A DNA stretch of 64,000 nt from positions 29,992-93,991 of the forward strand of contig JBNKDU010000057.1 in assembly GCA_050288425.1 (NCBI GenBank). The letters are read 5' to 3'. Below the pieces are notes generated by a model. It had not been told where the DNA came from and did not search any database. It saw only the letters and a program-made list of their open reading frames with translations. Every line of letters begins with the position of its first letter. Within the stretch, counting starts at the first letter, position 1. The position numbers and the translations under genes were made by a program. Source of the stretch: JARRKU01 sp050288425. Lineage in GTDB: Bacteria; Desulfobacterota; Desulfobacteria; Desulfobacterales; Desulfosarcinaceae. Positions 34,134-42,459 of the stretch are shown here, piece after piece.

Positions 34134-36173
34134 TCACTCGCCTTTGAATTCCGGCCGTTTGCGGCCCAGGGAAGTCAATCCCTCCAGGGCGTCGGCCGTG
34201 GCGAAAATGGCATTCAGCCGGCCCAGTTCGATCTCGATGGCGGCGGCCACGGGCTGGCCCTGCTGCGCATCGATGATCTCGTTGGCCGCCTGCAGGGCCA
34301 GGGGGGCCTTGCGGCCGATCTTCTTGACGGCCTTGGCGGCCAGGTCGGCATCCGCCCCCTGGGGCACCTCGCCGGCCAATAGGGCATCGACGGCCCCGGC
34401 CGCGCACATCCGGGCCAATGCCTGCTGGTCCGCCGGGAACTCCCGCGATGGATTCCTGGGAGCCACCCCCTGGCGCACCAGGTCCTCGACGGCCCGTTCC
34501 ACTTCTGCGGGCGCCACCAGACGGGACACCAGCCCCAGGGCCCGGGCCTGTTCCGCGCCGATGGTGTCGCCGGTGAAGACGTAGTACTTGGCCAGTTCGG
34601 GACCCACCTGCCGGGCCATCCGCAGCATGCCGCCCAGGCCGGGATAGATGCCGATGCCGGTCTCCGGAAATCCCATGGAGCCGGCCGGCGTGGCCACGAT
34701 GGCCTGGCAGGCCAGCGCCAGCTCGCTGCCGCCGCCCAGTGAGAGTCCGTCCAACAGGGCGATGGTGGGCTTGGAGGATTCTTCGATCCGCAGCAAAAGA
34801 TCATGCCCCCGGCGGGTAAAGGCGGCGATATCGTCGATACGGCCGGCCTTGATGTTTTGGACGAAGTATCGGATATCGGCGCCGGCCACGAAGGTCTTGC
34901 CGGCCCCCTGGAAGACGATGGCTTTCACCGCCGGATCGGCTTCTGCCTCGCCGAAACGGGCAGCGAGCTGATCCACCATGGCCTCGTTGAGGGCGTTCAT
35001 GGCCTCGGGACGATTCAGGGTGATATAGGCAATCTCGCCCTTGGCCCGGCGATCGACATATCGAAAGTCGAAGGGCCTCCCCTGGTCTCTCTGCCGGATC
35101 AGCAGCGAAGGGGTTTGAAAATCCGGATAGCGCGCGGCGACGGCCTCCACCAGTTCGCAGGAGGCGGCGACGCCGACCTTGTTCATCAGTTCGAAGGGTC
35201 CCAAAAGCCAGCGCAGGCCGATCTTGGCGCCCCGGTCCGTGTCTTCGACGGTGGCCACGCCCTCGTCCACCAGGGCGGCGGCCACGCCCATGCAGACGCC
35301 GTAGAGCCGGTCGATGACGGCCTGGGTGCGCGCCTCATCCACTTCGCCGTCCAGGGGCCAGTTCTCCTTTTTCTCCACCTGTTCGGCAAGCAGGCGGGCG
35401 GGGGCGTAAAACGGTCCCAATTCCTTCCCCAGGGTGGTGGCCGCATGCAGCGCGATGGGCACGCCGGTGACGTTCATCAGTTCGAAAGGTCCCATGCCGA
35501 TGCGGAAGCCGCGTTTGGCCGCGGCTTCGATGGTGGCGATGCCGGCCGTCTCCTCTTCCAGCAGCCGCACGGCCTCGTTGAGAAAAGGCACGAAAAAGCG
35601 GTTGACGGCGAACCCGGGAGCGTCCTGGACCACGATGGCGGTCTTGCCGTGCAGTTTGGCCGCCAGGATCGCGGTCTCCATGGTCCCGGCGCTGGTGCCC
35701 GGGTGGGGAATGATCTCCAGCAGGCGGTTCTTGGCCGGATGGTAGAAGTAGTGGTAACCCACGAACCGGTCCGGCCGGGAGACGGCGCCGGCGAAGTCCT
35801 TCACATAAAAACTGGAAGTATTGGTGGCCAGGATGGTCTCGGGCCCGCAGATCCGGTCGAGCTTCTTGAACAATTCGGTCTTCACCGCCTTGTCTTCGAA
35901 GACCGCTTCGATGACCAGGTCGGCATCCGCCACCAGGTTCAAGTCGGTGGTGGCCGTGATGCGTCCCAGGATCTCCTCCACCTGGGCCCGGGTAAAAATC
36001 CTGCGCTCCACGCCCTGGGCCAACGTCTCCCGGATGGTGTTCATGCCCTTCTGGACAAACGCTTCCTCGACATCCACCATGACCACGGGAATGCCTTCCT
36101 GGATAATCTTCTGGGCGATGCCGCTGCCCATATTGCCGGCTCCGATTACGCCGATCTTCTCGATGGCGGCCAT
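34134..36173 (-). CDS. 3-hydroxyacyl-CoA dehydrogenase / enoyl-CoA hydratase fusion
   Basis: 679 residues. N-terminal NAD-binding domain (IGVIGAGNMGSGIAQ) and two 3-hydroxyacyl-CoA dehydrogenase C-domains (about 185-370), then a crotonase domain from about 385 (AYITLNRPEAMNALNEAM and GAGKTFVAGADIRYF, LSLGGGSELALACQ). The order dehydrogenase then hydratase is the reverse of E. coli FadB and is common in deltaproteobacteria. Beside the bam genes it probably oxidises 3-hydroxypimeloyl-CoA or later beta-oxidation intermediates. Confidence 0.9.
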   Translation of the reverse strand: MAAIEKIGVIGAGNMGSGIAQKIIQEGIPVVMVDVEEAFVQKGMNTIRETLAQGVERRIFTRAQVEEILGRITATTDLNLVADADLVIEAVFEDKAVKTELFKKLDRICGPETILATNTSSFYVKDFAGAVSRPDRFVGYHYFYHPAKNRLLEIIPHPGTSAGTMETAILAAKLHGKTAIVVQDAPGFAVNRFFVPFLNEAVRLLEEETAGIATIEAAAKRGFRIGMGPFELMNVTGVPIALHAATTLGKELGPFYAPARLLAEQVEKKENWPLDGEVDEARTQAVIDRLYGVCMGVAAALVDEGVATVEDTDRGAKIGLRWLLGPFELMNKVGVAASCELVEAVAARYPDFQTPSLLIRQRDQGRPFDFRYVDRRAKGEIAYITLNRPEAMNALNEAMVDQLAARFGEAEADPAVKAIVFQGAGKTFVAGADIRYFVQNIKAGRIDDIAAFTRRGHDLLLRIEESSKPTIALLDGLSLGGGSELALACQAIVATPAGSMGFPETGIGIYPGLGGMLRMARQVGPELAKYYVFTGDTIGAEQARALGLVSRLVAPAEVERAVEDLVRQGVAPRNPSREFPADQQALARMCAAGAVDALLAGEVPQGADADLAAKAVKKIGRKAPLALQAANEIIDAQQGQPVAAAIEIELGRLNAIFATADALEGLTSLGRKRPEFKGE

Positions 36174-36231
36174 GGGACCTCCTCTGGTTCTATTCTGTAT
36201 TGGATACGCGTCTGGGGGCCGAAGCGCCGGG

Positions 36232-37005
36232 CTATCGATTCTTCCACTCCGGCCGGCGTTTTTCTTCGAAACTGCAGATCCCTTCCAGGGTATCTTCCGT
36301 CTTCATCAAATGGTTGAGGAAGAGGTCGCTGACGCCGGCCAGGGCCCGATCGAAGGGCATGTTCAGATGGGCTTTGACCGCCCGCTTGTTCAGGCGGATG
36401 ATCAACGGGCTGTTGTACTGGATTTCGGCGACGAATTTGTCCACGGTTTCGGTGAACCGCTCCGGCTCCACCGCGTGACCCACGAACCCCATGCGGACGG
36501 CTTCCCCGGCGGTGTAACGTCTGCCCGTTGTGCACATCTCGATGGTCTTGGCCTCTCCCACCAACTGGGGCAAGCGGATTGCGGCATAGGGCGGAAAGAA
36601 TCCCAGTTTGATCTCCGGCTGGCCGAAGACCGCCTTGTCGGATGCGATCACCAGATCGCAGGCGATGGCCAGTTCCATTCCGCCCCCCAGGCAGGCGCCG
36701 TGCACGGCCGCGATCAGGGGCACCTCGAAGCGATGGATCAATTCGAAAATGCGGTTGAAGGTGGAGATCATCTCGTCCACCATGGATGGCTTGTGATCGG
36801 CCACTTCCACCCCGGCACACCAGGAGGGCCCGTCGCCGAACAGCACGATGCACTTGAGCTCGCGGTCGTCCAGCAGGGCTTCCAGTCGGCCGTTGAGTTC
36901 CTTCATCATGGCGATATCGAAGACATTGTGCTTGGGCCGCGCCAGGGTGATGCGGGCCACCCCATCGGTATGATCGATTCGAAGATTTTTAAGTTCCGGC
37001 ATCAT
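36232..37005 (-). CDS. bamR: Cyclohexa-1,5-dienecarbonyl-CoA hydratase
   Basis: 257-residue crotonase-fold enzyme. Visible are RPKHNVFDIAMMKEL, GPSWCAGVEVADHKP (oxyanion hole), and HGACLGGGMELAIACDLVIA. The SWCAGVEVADH segment matches dienoyl-CoA hydratases (Dch/BamR), which add water to the dienoyl-CoA formed by benzoyl-CoA reductase. The genes for the next two steps (bamQ, bamA) are 2.9-4 kb away, supporting the assignment. A general enoyl-CoA hydratase role is the alternative. Confidence 0.82.
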   Translation of the reverse strand: MMPELKNLRIDHTDGVARITLARPKHNVFDIAMMKELNGRLEALLDDRELKCIVLFGDGPSWCAGVEVADHKPSMVDEMISTFNRIFELIHRFEVPLIAAVHGACLGGGMELAIACDLVIASDKAVFGQPEIKLGFFPPYAAIRLPQLVGEAKTIEMCTTGRRYTAGEAVRMGFVGHAVEPERFTETVDKFVAEIQYNSPLIIRLNKRAVKAHLNMPFDRALAGVSDLFLNHLMKTEDTLEGICSFEEKRRPEWKNR

Positions 37006-37087
37006 GCCCCCCTTTTTCCCGGGTTCCCATCCAGGGGCCGGTCTCCGCGCCGGCCATGCGTCTTGCCGATCGTTCCATCCATCGGCG

Positions 37088-37525
37088 CTACTCTGGGTTG
37101 GTGAAGACGTAGTTCAGCTGGCCGTTGGGCAACTGGTTGACTCTGGTCTTCATCGTCTGCCCGATCTTCAGCCCATCCGCATCGACTTCTCCGGCGATGC
37201 GGCCGAAGATCTTGTAATTTCCATAATCGAGCACGGCCAGCACGTAGGGCAGATCCTCCTCGAAGCCGATGGGGGCATAGGTGAGTTTGCTGTAGGTAAC
37301 CAATGTACCGGTACCGGCCACCTCGAACCACGCCAGGTCGCCGGCCATACATCGGCAGCAGTCGGCCCGCGGGGGAAAGTACACCTGGCCGCAGCCGTCG
37401 CAACGGGTTCCCATGACCCGGCCCTCTTCCAGGTGGTCGATGAAGTCGTTGATCTTGGTGGTGGCCGTAAAACTGACGGTTCCGAATTTCTGAAAACGCA
37501 GGTCCGCTTCCCGCTTCTGTCCCAT
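37088..37525 (-). CDS. DUF35 OB-fold, zinc-ribbon acyl-CoA-associated protein
   Basis: 145 residues. An N-terminal helix, a zinc ribbon (CDGCGQVYFPPRADCCRC) and an OB fold. DUF35 proteins pair with thiolase-like proteins and are required for their activity or stability. The thiolase gene ends 3 bp upstream of this gene's start in the transcription direction, so the two clearly form a unit. Confidence 0.88.
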   Translation of the reverse strand: MGQKREADLRFQKFGTVSFTATTKINDFIDHLEEGRVMGTRCDGCGQVYFPPRADCCRCMAGDLAWFEVAGTGTLVTYSKLTYAPIGFEEDLPYVLAVLDYGNYKIFGRIAGEVDADGLKIGQTMKTRVNQLPNGQLNYVFTNPE

Positions 37526-37527
37526 GG

Positions 37528-38694
37528 TTACCTCCCCAAAATGGTTACGTTGCCGTACAGTCCCACGCCGCCGATGTTGTGCACCAGTCCGACCCGCGGG
37601 GATTCCACCTGCATGTCGCCGGCCTCGCCGCGCAATTGCAGGACGATGGTGCGGACCATCGAACCGCCGGTGGCGCCCACCGGATGGCCCTTGGAAAGCA
37701 ATCCGCCGTCGACATTGACCGGGATGCGCCCCTCCTTGTGGGTCTCCCCATTCCGGATCAGTTCCCTGCCCCGGCCCGGCTCGGCGAATCCCAGGTCTTC
37801 ATAGGCCATCATCTCGGCAATGGTGAAGCAATCGTGGACCTCGGCCACATCGATGTCCCCGGGACCCACGCCGGCCATGGCGTAGGCCTGCCGGGCGGCC
37901 TCCCGGGCCACGGACAACCCGGTGAACCCGTCGCGGCCCACCAGGTTGACGCTGGCCGAAGCCGCGCCCACGCCTCGAATCCAGACGGGCTTGGCGCATA
38001 GATCTTTCGCTTTTTCTTCCGCGGCCACGATGATGCAACTGCTGCCGTCGGCGTTGGCGCAGCAGTCCCCCACGCGCAGGGGCGAGGCCACCGGACCGGA
38101 CATGCGGTTTTCCGGGTCGGAAAACATTTCGGTGGTCACCGGCTTGCGGTACACCGCCTTGTCGTTGAGCTGGCCGTAGGTGGCCGCCTTGGCCCGTATC
38201 CGCGCGAGATCCCCGGGGGTGGTGCCGTAACGGTTCATGTGCGCCTGGGCGAACATGGCGTAATAGGCCGGCATCATGGTGCCGAAGGGACTCTCCCACT
38301 GGATGTCGGCGCCGCGGCCCATGCGTTCCTGGGCTTCGGCGGAGGAGATCTCCGACATCTTCTGGAACCCCACCACGGCCACCATGTCGTGCAGTCCCGA
38401 CGCCACCAGGGAATAGGCCAGACGCAGGCCGGTGCTGCTGGACGAGCACAAGGTCTCCACATAAAAGGTGGGCTGGGGATTGAGCCCCATGTACTCGGCG
38501 AACACGCCGGCCGGGGAGCGCTGCTTGTCGTATTCGGGGGCCGAACAGAACACCGAGGCGTCCACATCCTTCGATTGGATGCCGGCATCCTGCATGGCCG
38601 CCTTGAACCCTTCGAAGGCCAGCTCCCGCAACGAGCCGGGATACGCCCGAACGAAGGCACTCTGTCCCACGCCGATAATGGCAACTTTTTTCAT
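37528..38694 (-). CDS. Thiolase-family acetyl-CoA acyltransferase
   Basis: 388 residues from ATG 38694 (MKKVAIIGVGQSAFVRAY). Active-site cysteine in ETLCSSSSTGLRLAYS; C-terminal HDCFTIAEMMAYEDLG and GGLLSKGHPVGATGGSMVR with the catalytic His. The frame is open upstream, but that part is antisense-like and not coding. Paired with the DUF35 protein. Candidate for cleaving 3-oxopimeloyl-CoA to glutaryl-CoA and acetyl-CoA in the lower benzoyl-CoA pathway. Confidence 0.88.
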   Translation of the reverse strand: MKKVAIIGVGQSAFVRAYPGSLRELAFEGFKAAMQDAGIQSKDVDASVFCSAPEYDKQRSPAGVFAEYMGLNPQPTFYVETLCSSSSTGLRLAYSLVASGLHDMVAVVGFQKMSEISSAEAQERMGRGADIQWESPFGTMMPAYYAMFAQAHMNRYGTTPGDLARIRAKAATYGQLNDKAVYRKPVTTEMFSDPENRMSGPVASPLRVGDCCANADGSSCIIVAAEEKAKDLCAKPVWIRGVGAASASVNLVGRDGFTGLSVAREAARQAYAMAGVGPGDIDVAEVHDCFTIAEMMAYEDLGFAEPGRGRELIRNGETHKEGRIPVNVDGGLLSKGHPVGATGGSMVRTIVLQLRGEAGDMQVESPRVGLVHNIGGVGLYGNVTILGR

Positions 38695-38741
38695 CGTGTT
38701 TCCTCTGCTTGCGTTGATCGATGATCCGGGGCGGGCCTTGC

Positions 38742-39491
38742 TCAGATATACTGCCCGCCATCCACTTTGATGACTTCGCCGGTGATATGCCGGGCGAGGT
38801 CCGAGGCCAGGAAGACCACGGCATTGGCCACGTCTTCCGGCGTGCCCACCCGTTTGAGCACGATCTCCGCCATGGCCAGGTCGATGATCTTGTCGCGGGC
38901 CTCGGACCCGGCCAGCATGGCCGTCTCGATCAGTCCGGGGGCCACGGCGTTGACGTTGACCCCGAAGGCGCCCAGCTCCTTGGCCACGGCCTTGGTGTAG
39001 CCGATGATGCCGGCCTTGGAGGCCGAATAGTTGCTCTGCCCGAATTTGCCGCGCAGGCCGTTGATGGAGGTGACGTTGACGATCTTGCCCGATTTCTGCT
39101 CCTTGAGCAGCGGGGCCACATGGCGGGTGAAGTTGAAATAGCCCTTCAGATTGACTTCGATGACCCGGTCCCACTGCTCCTCGGTCATCTTCCACGATAC
39201 CCCGTCCCAGTTCATGCCGGCATTGTTCACCAGGATGTCGACCCCGCCGAATTGGGCCACCACGGCTTCCACCACCTTGGCGGCTTCGTCGAACGAGGCG
39301 ATATCGCATTTCAAGGCGATGGCCTTGGGCCCCAGCCCGCGGATTTTGGCGGCATGTTCCTGGGCCGCTTCCTCGTGTTTGCGATAGAGCAGGCAGACGT
39401 CGGCGCCCTGGCGGCCGAATTCCAGGGAGATGGCCGCGCCGATCCCCTGGGATCCGCCGCTTACGATGGCCCTCTTGTTTTTCAGAAGCAT
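38742..39491 (-). CDS. Short-chain dehydrogenase/reductase (FabG-like)
   Basis: 249 residues. NAD(P)-binding SGGSQGIGAA near the N-terminus, NNAGMNWD, catalytic Ser in NVTSINGLRG, YSASKAG (Tyr-x3-Lys), and C-terminal ITGEVIKVDGGQYI. Likely acts on a 3-hydroxyacyl-CoA in ring-cleavage product degradation. First gene of the minus-strand operon that also holds the thiolase, DUF35, bamR and dehydrogenase genes. Confidence 0.88.
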   Translation of the reverse strand: MLLKNKRAIVSGGSQGIGAAISLEFGRQGADVCLLYRKHEEAAQEHAAKIRGLGPKAIALKCDIASFDEAAKVVEAVVAQFGGVDILVNNAGMNWDGVSWKMTEEQWDRVIEVNLKGYFNFTRHVAPLLKEQKSGKIVNVTSINGLRGKFGQSNYSASKAGIIGYTKAVAKELGAFGVNVNAVAPGLIETAMLAGSEARDKIIDLAMAEIVLKRVGTPEDVANAVVFLASDLARHITGEVIKVDGGQYI

Positions 39492-39639
39492 AACTACCTC
39501 TTATAATAGGTTTTCACTCTATGGACCCCATCGATGGTCAATCACTGGATGCGGAGTCAGCGAAAGGAGGGATCGGAAAATTTTCTTTGCTCTTGGCATA
39601 AGCCTGGGGGGAAAACCTCCCAGCCACCCAGTTAAATAG

Positions 39640-39659
39640 TAGTTACATAGCAGCTACAT
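39640..39659. promoter_or_regulatory. Operator-like motif over the minus-strand SDR operon promoter
   Basis: TAGTTACATAGCAGCTACAT. The minus-strand promoter has -35 TTGACC (39668-39673), an 18-bp spacer and -10 TATGTA (39644-39649), the latter inside the motif. The motif resembles those at 39773, 42359 and 52030. Confidence 0.5.
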
Positions 39660-39741
39660 TTTACCCGGGTCAAGCAAATATTTCCGTCCGCCATTGGATT
39701 CGAATCCAGGGTGTTGCGCCATCATCGACTCGATTAAAAGA

Positions 39742-39788
39742 TTGACAAGCCAATATCCCCTTGGATACATAATAGCTACGATGTGATT
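39742..39788 (+). promoter_or_regulatory. Promoter and operator-like motif upstream of bamQ
   Basis: TTGACA (39742-39747), then TACATA at about 18 bp, then TAGCTACGATGTGATT (39773-39788), a relative of the TAGTTACAATGTAGTTA motif. A repressor bound here would cover the start site. The divergent gap 39492-39917 holds nothing else I can support. Confidence 0.5.
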
Positions 39789-39917
39789 CAAGCGCCTCCG
39801 GAATCCAACCGCCCGACACCGGAGGATCCGATCTACCTCCGGCTCCACCGCGGAAGCGGTCAGCCGAGACGAAAAAGACGAATCCTGCAGTTATCCATTC
39901 TATAAAAGGAGGAGGTT

Positions 39918-41021
39918 ATGGTAGCCATACCGGACAAAATCAAGACGTGGCAGATGGTCCAGCCTGCCGGACGCGACAAGCAAAGCGGGGAGGTCACCCC
40001 CGGCGTCATCGAAAAGAAGGAACTCGCCGTTCCCGAGCTGGCACCGGGCGAAGTGCTGGTGGAGGTGGCCGGCTGCGGCGTATGCCACACCGACCTGGGC
40101 TACTTCTACGACGGCGTACCCACGGTGCAACCGCCCCCCCTGACCCTGGGCCATGAAATTTCCGGAACCGTGGTGGCCGGCGACCCGGCCTGGGTGGGCA
40201 AGGAAGTGCTGGTACCGGCGGTAATGCCCTGCCGGCGGTGCGAATTGTGCAAGACCCGCCGCGGCAACCGCTGCCTGGCCCAGAAGATGCCGGGCAACAG
40301 CCTGGGCATTTATGGCGGTTTCTCCAGTCACATCCCCGTGCCCAGCATCGATTTATGTGCAATCAGGAACCGCGGCGACATTCCCCTGGCCCATCTCGCC
40401 GTGGTGGCCGATGCCGCCACCACCCCCTTCCAGGCCACCAAACGGGCCGACCTGCAGGTGGGCGACAACGTCATCGTGGTGGGCATCGGCGGCGTGGGCC
40501 AATACATCGTCCAGGAGGCCAAGGCCCTGGGGGCCGGCACGGTGGTGGCCATCGACATCGCCGCCGACCGGCTGGAGAAGATGCGCGCCTACGGCGCCGA
40601 CCATACCATCGATGCCAGCGGCAAGAGCCCCAGGGACGTTGCCGCGGAAGTAAAGGCCATCCGCAAGGAGGCCGGACTGCCCGCCTACGGATGGAAGATC
40701 TTCGAGGCCACCGGCACCCAGCCGGGCCAGGAGACGGCCCTGAACCTGCTCAGCTTCACCGGCAAGCTCATCGTCGTCGGTTTCGGCATGGCCAAGGTCA
40801 ATTACTCCATCAGCCGACTGATGGCCTTCGATGCGGAGATCATCGGCACCTGGGGATGCCTGCCGGAATACTACCCCCAGGTACTGGAACTGGTGCTCTC
40901 GGGCAAGGTGATCCTGGACCCGTTCGTCCAGACCCGCCCCATGAGCACCATCGTGGAGACCTTCGAAGAGGCCCATCATAGGCCCCCTGAAAAGCGCATC
41001 GTGCTGGTGCCGGACTTTTAG
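39918..41021 (+). CDS. bamQ: 6-hydroxycyclohex-1-ene-1-carbonyl-CoA dehydrogenase
   Basis: 367-residue zinc-dependent MDR alcohol dehydrogenase. Catalytic zinc site GCGVCHTDLGYFYDG, LGHEISGTV; structural zinc CRRCELCKTRRGNRC; NAD fold GIGGVGQYIVQEAKALG. The sequence matches Had/BamQ enzymes, which oxidise the hydrated dienoyl-CoA to the 6-oxo compound. It is directly followed by the ring-cleaving hydrolase gene. A strong AGGAGGAGG precedes the ATG. Confidence 0.9.
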   Translation: MVAIPDKIKTWQMVQPAGRDKQSGEVTPGVIEKKELAVPELAPGEVLVEVAGCGVCHTDLGYFYDGVPTVQPPPLTLGHEISGTVVAGDPAWVGKEVLVPAVMPCRRCELCKTRRGNRCLAQKMPGNSLGIYGGFSSHIPVPSIDLCAIRNRGDIPLAHLAVVADAATTPFQATKRADLQVGDNVIVVGIGGVGQYIVQEAKALGAGTVVAIDIAADRLEKMRAYGADHTIDASGKSPRDVAAEVKAIRKEAGLPAYGWKIFEATGTQPGQETALNLLSFTGKLIVVGFGMAKVNYSISRLMAFDAEIIGTWGCLPEYYPQVLELVLSGKVILDPFVQTRPMSTIVETFEEAHHRPPEKRIVLVPDF

Positions 41022-41098
41022 GGACAGCGGCGCAGAACCGGCGCCTGGCACGAAGAATCGAAAACCCCGAACCTGGAAGATATCCACAGGAGGACACC

Positions 41099-42235
41099 AT
41101 GGCATTAGATTGGATGCCCCGGGACGACGAGCTCAAGAACCATGATTTGCACAGCGATGCCCACTGGGGGACGGACGCGCCCTCGGTGGTGGTCGAAAAG
41201 CGCCCCCTGAAAGATCCCCGGGGCGATGTGGTCGACGGCCTGTTCGTGACCTGGATCCGGCTCAACAACCCCGGTCAATACAACTCCTACACCACCGAGA
41301 TGGTCAAGGGCGTCATCGCCGGATTCGACAATGCCTCGGTGGATCGTAGCGTGGTGGCCGTGATCTTCACCGGAACCGGCCCCTATGCCTTCTGCACCGG
41401 CGGCAACACCAGGGAATACAGCGAATTCTACAGCCGGCGTCCCGACGAATACGGCCAGTACATGGAGCTCTTCAACCGCATGGTGGACTCCATCCTGGGT
41501 TGCAAGAAGCCGGTGATCTGCCGGGTCAACGGCATGCGCGTGGCCGGCGGCCAGGAGATCGGCATGGCCTGCGACATCACCGTCAGTTCCGACCTGGCCA
41601 TATTCGGGCAGGCCGGCCCCAAGCACGGCTCGGCGCCCGACGGCGGCTCCACCGATTTCCTGCCCTGGTTCCTGGGCATGGAAGACGCCATGTGGAATTG
41701 CGTCTCCTGCGAGATGTGGTCGGCCTATAAGATGAAGATGAAGGGGCTGATCTCCAAATGCGTGCCGGTGCTCAAGGTGGACGGCCAATGGGTGCGCAAC
41801 CCCATGATCATCACCGACCGCTACATCGAAGACGGCGAAATCGCCTACGGCGAATCCGAAACCGGCGACAAGCTCAAGGAGGCCCGCGCTTTCGTCAAGC
41901 AGCACCAGGCCGACGCCGATTTCGAACTCCTGGACACAGAAGTGGATAAGATCGTCTGGCGGTTCGCCAACCTCTTCCCCGGCTGCCTGATCAAGACCAT
42001 CGACGGTATCCGCATGAAAAAGAAATATTTCTGGGACATCTGCAAGAACGGCAACCGCCACTGGCTGGCGGCCAACATGTCCGGCGAGGCCTTCCTGGGT
42101 TTCGGGGCGTTCAACACCAAGAAGATCACCGGCCGGGATACCGTGGATTTCATTAAATTCCGGCAGAATATCGCCGCCGCCCGCACCTGGGACATGGAGA
42201 TGTTCGCCGAAGTCATGGGCCAGCCCGAGAAATAA
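41099..42235 (+). CDS. bamA: 6-oxocyclohex-1-ene-1-carbonyl-CoA hydrolase (ring cleavage)
   Basis: 378-residue crotonase-superfamily enzyme (Oah/BamA), a widely used marker of anaerobic aromatic degradation. Visible are LNNPGQYNSYTTEMVKGVIA, FCTGGNTREYSEFY, NGMRVAGGQEIGMACDITVS and the family's long C-terminal part (NRHWLAANMSGEAFLGFGAF). It hydrates and opens the ring to 3-hydroxypimeloyl-CoA. AGGAGG precedes the ATG. Translation from the bamQ mRNA is likely. Confidence 0.95.
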   Translation: MALDWMPRDDELKNHDLHSDAHWGTDAPSVVVEKRPLKDPRGDVVDGLFVTWIRLNNPGQYNSYTTEMVKGVIAGFDNASVDRSVVAVIFTGTGPYAFCTGGNTREYSEFYSRRPDEYGQYMELFNRMVDSILGCKKPVICRVNGMRVAGGQEIGMACDITVSSDLAIFGQAGPKHGSAPDGGSTDFLPWFLGMEDAMWNCVSCEMWSAYKMKMKGLISKCVPVLKVDGQWVRNPMIITDRYIEDGEIAYGESETGDKLKEARAFVKQHQADADFELLDTEVDKIVWRFANLFPGCLIKTIDGIRMKKKYFWDICKNGNRHWLAANMSGEAFLGFGAFNTKKITGRDTVDFIKFRQNIAAARTWDMEMFAEVMGQPEK

Positions 42236-42329
42236 AGGACATTGGAATCCGGCAAAAATTGAGGGGCGGCCTGTGCCGGGGGGCTCTGGGCAAGCCAGCC
42301 ATGAGCCTTGGAGTTGCGCTCGATAGCAC

Positions 42330-42393
42330 TTGACATGCAGCCGGAATCCTGGCATTTATAGTCACGATGTAGCTAAATTATAATCACATTGTC
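42330..42393 (+). promoter_or_regulatory. Promoter and operator-like motif upstream of bamB
   Basis: TTGACA (42330-42335) and a TTTATA/TATAGT -10 region, followed by TAGTCACGATGTAGCTA (42359-42375) and a second weaker copy TAATCACATTGTC (42381-42393). The first copy agrees with the motif at 52030 at 13 of 17 positions. Confidence 0.5.
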
Positions 42394-42459
42394 GGGACGC
42401 CTGCCTGTCGGGCAACCGATCTCGGCTCCGGCAAAGGCGATTGAAAAAGGGGATTCACC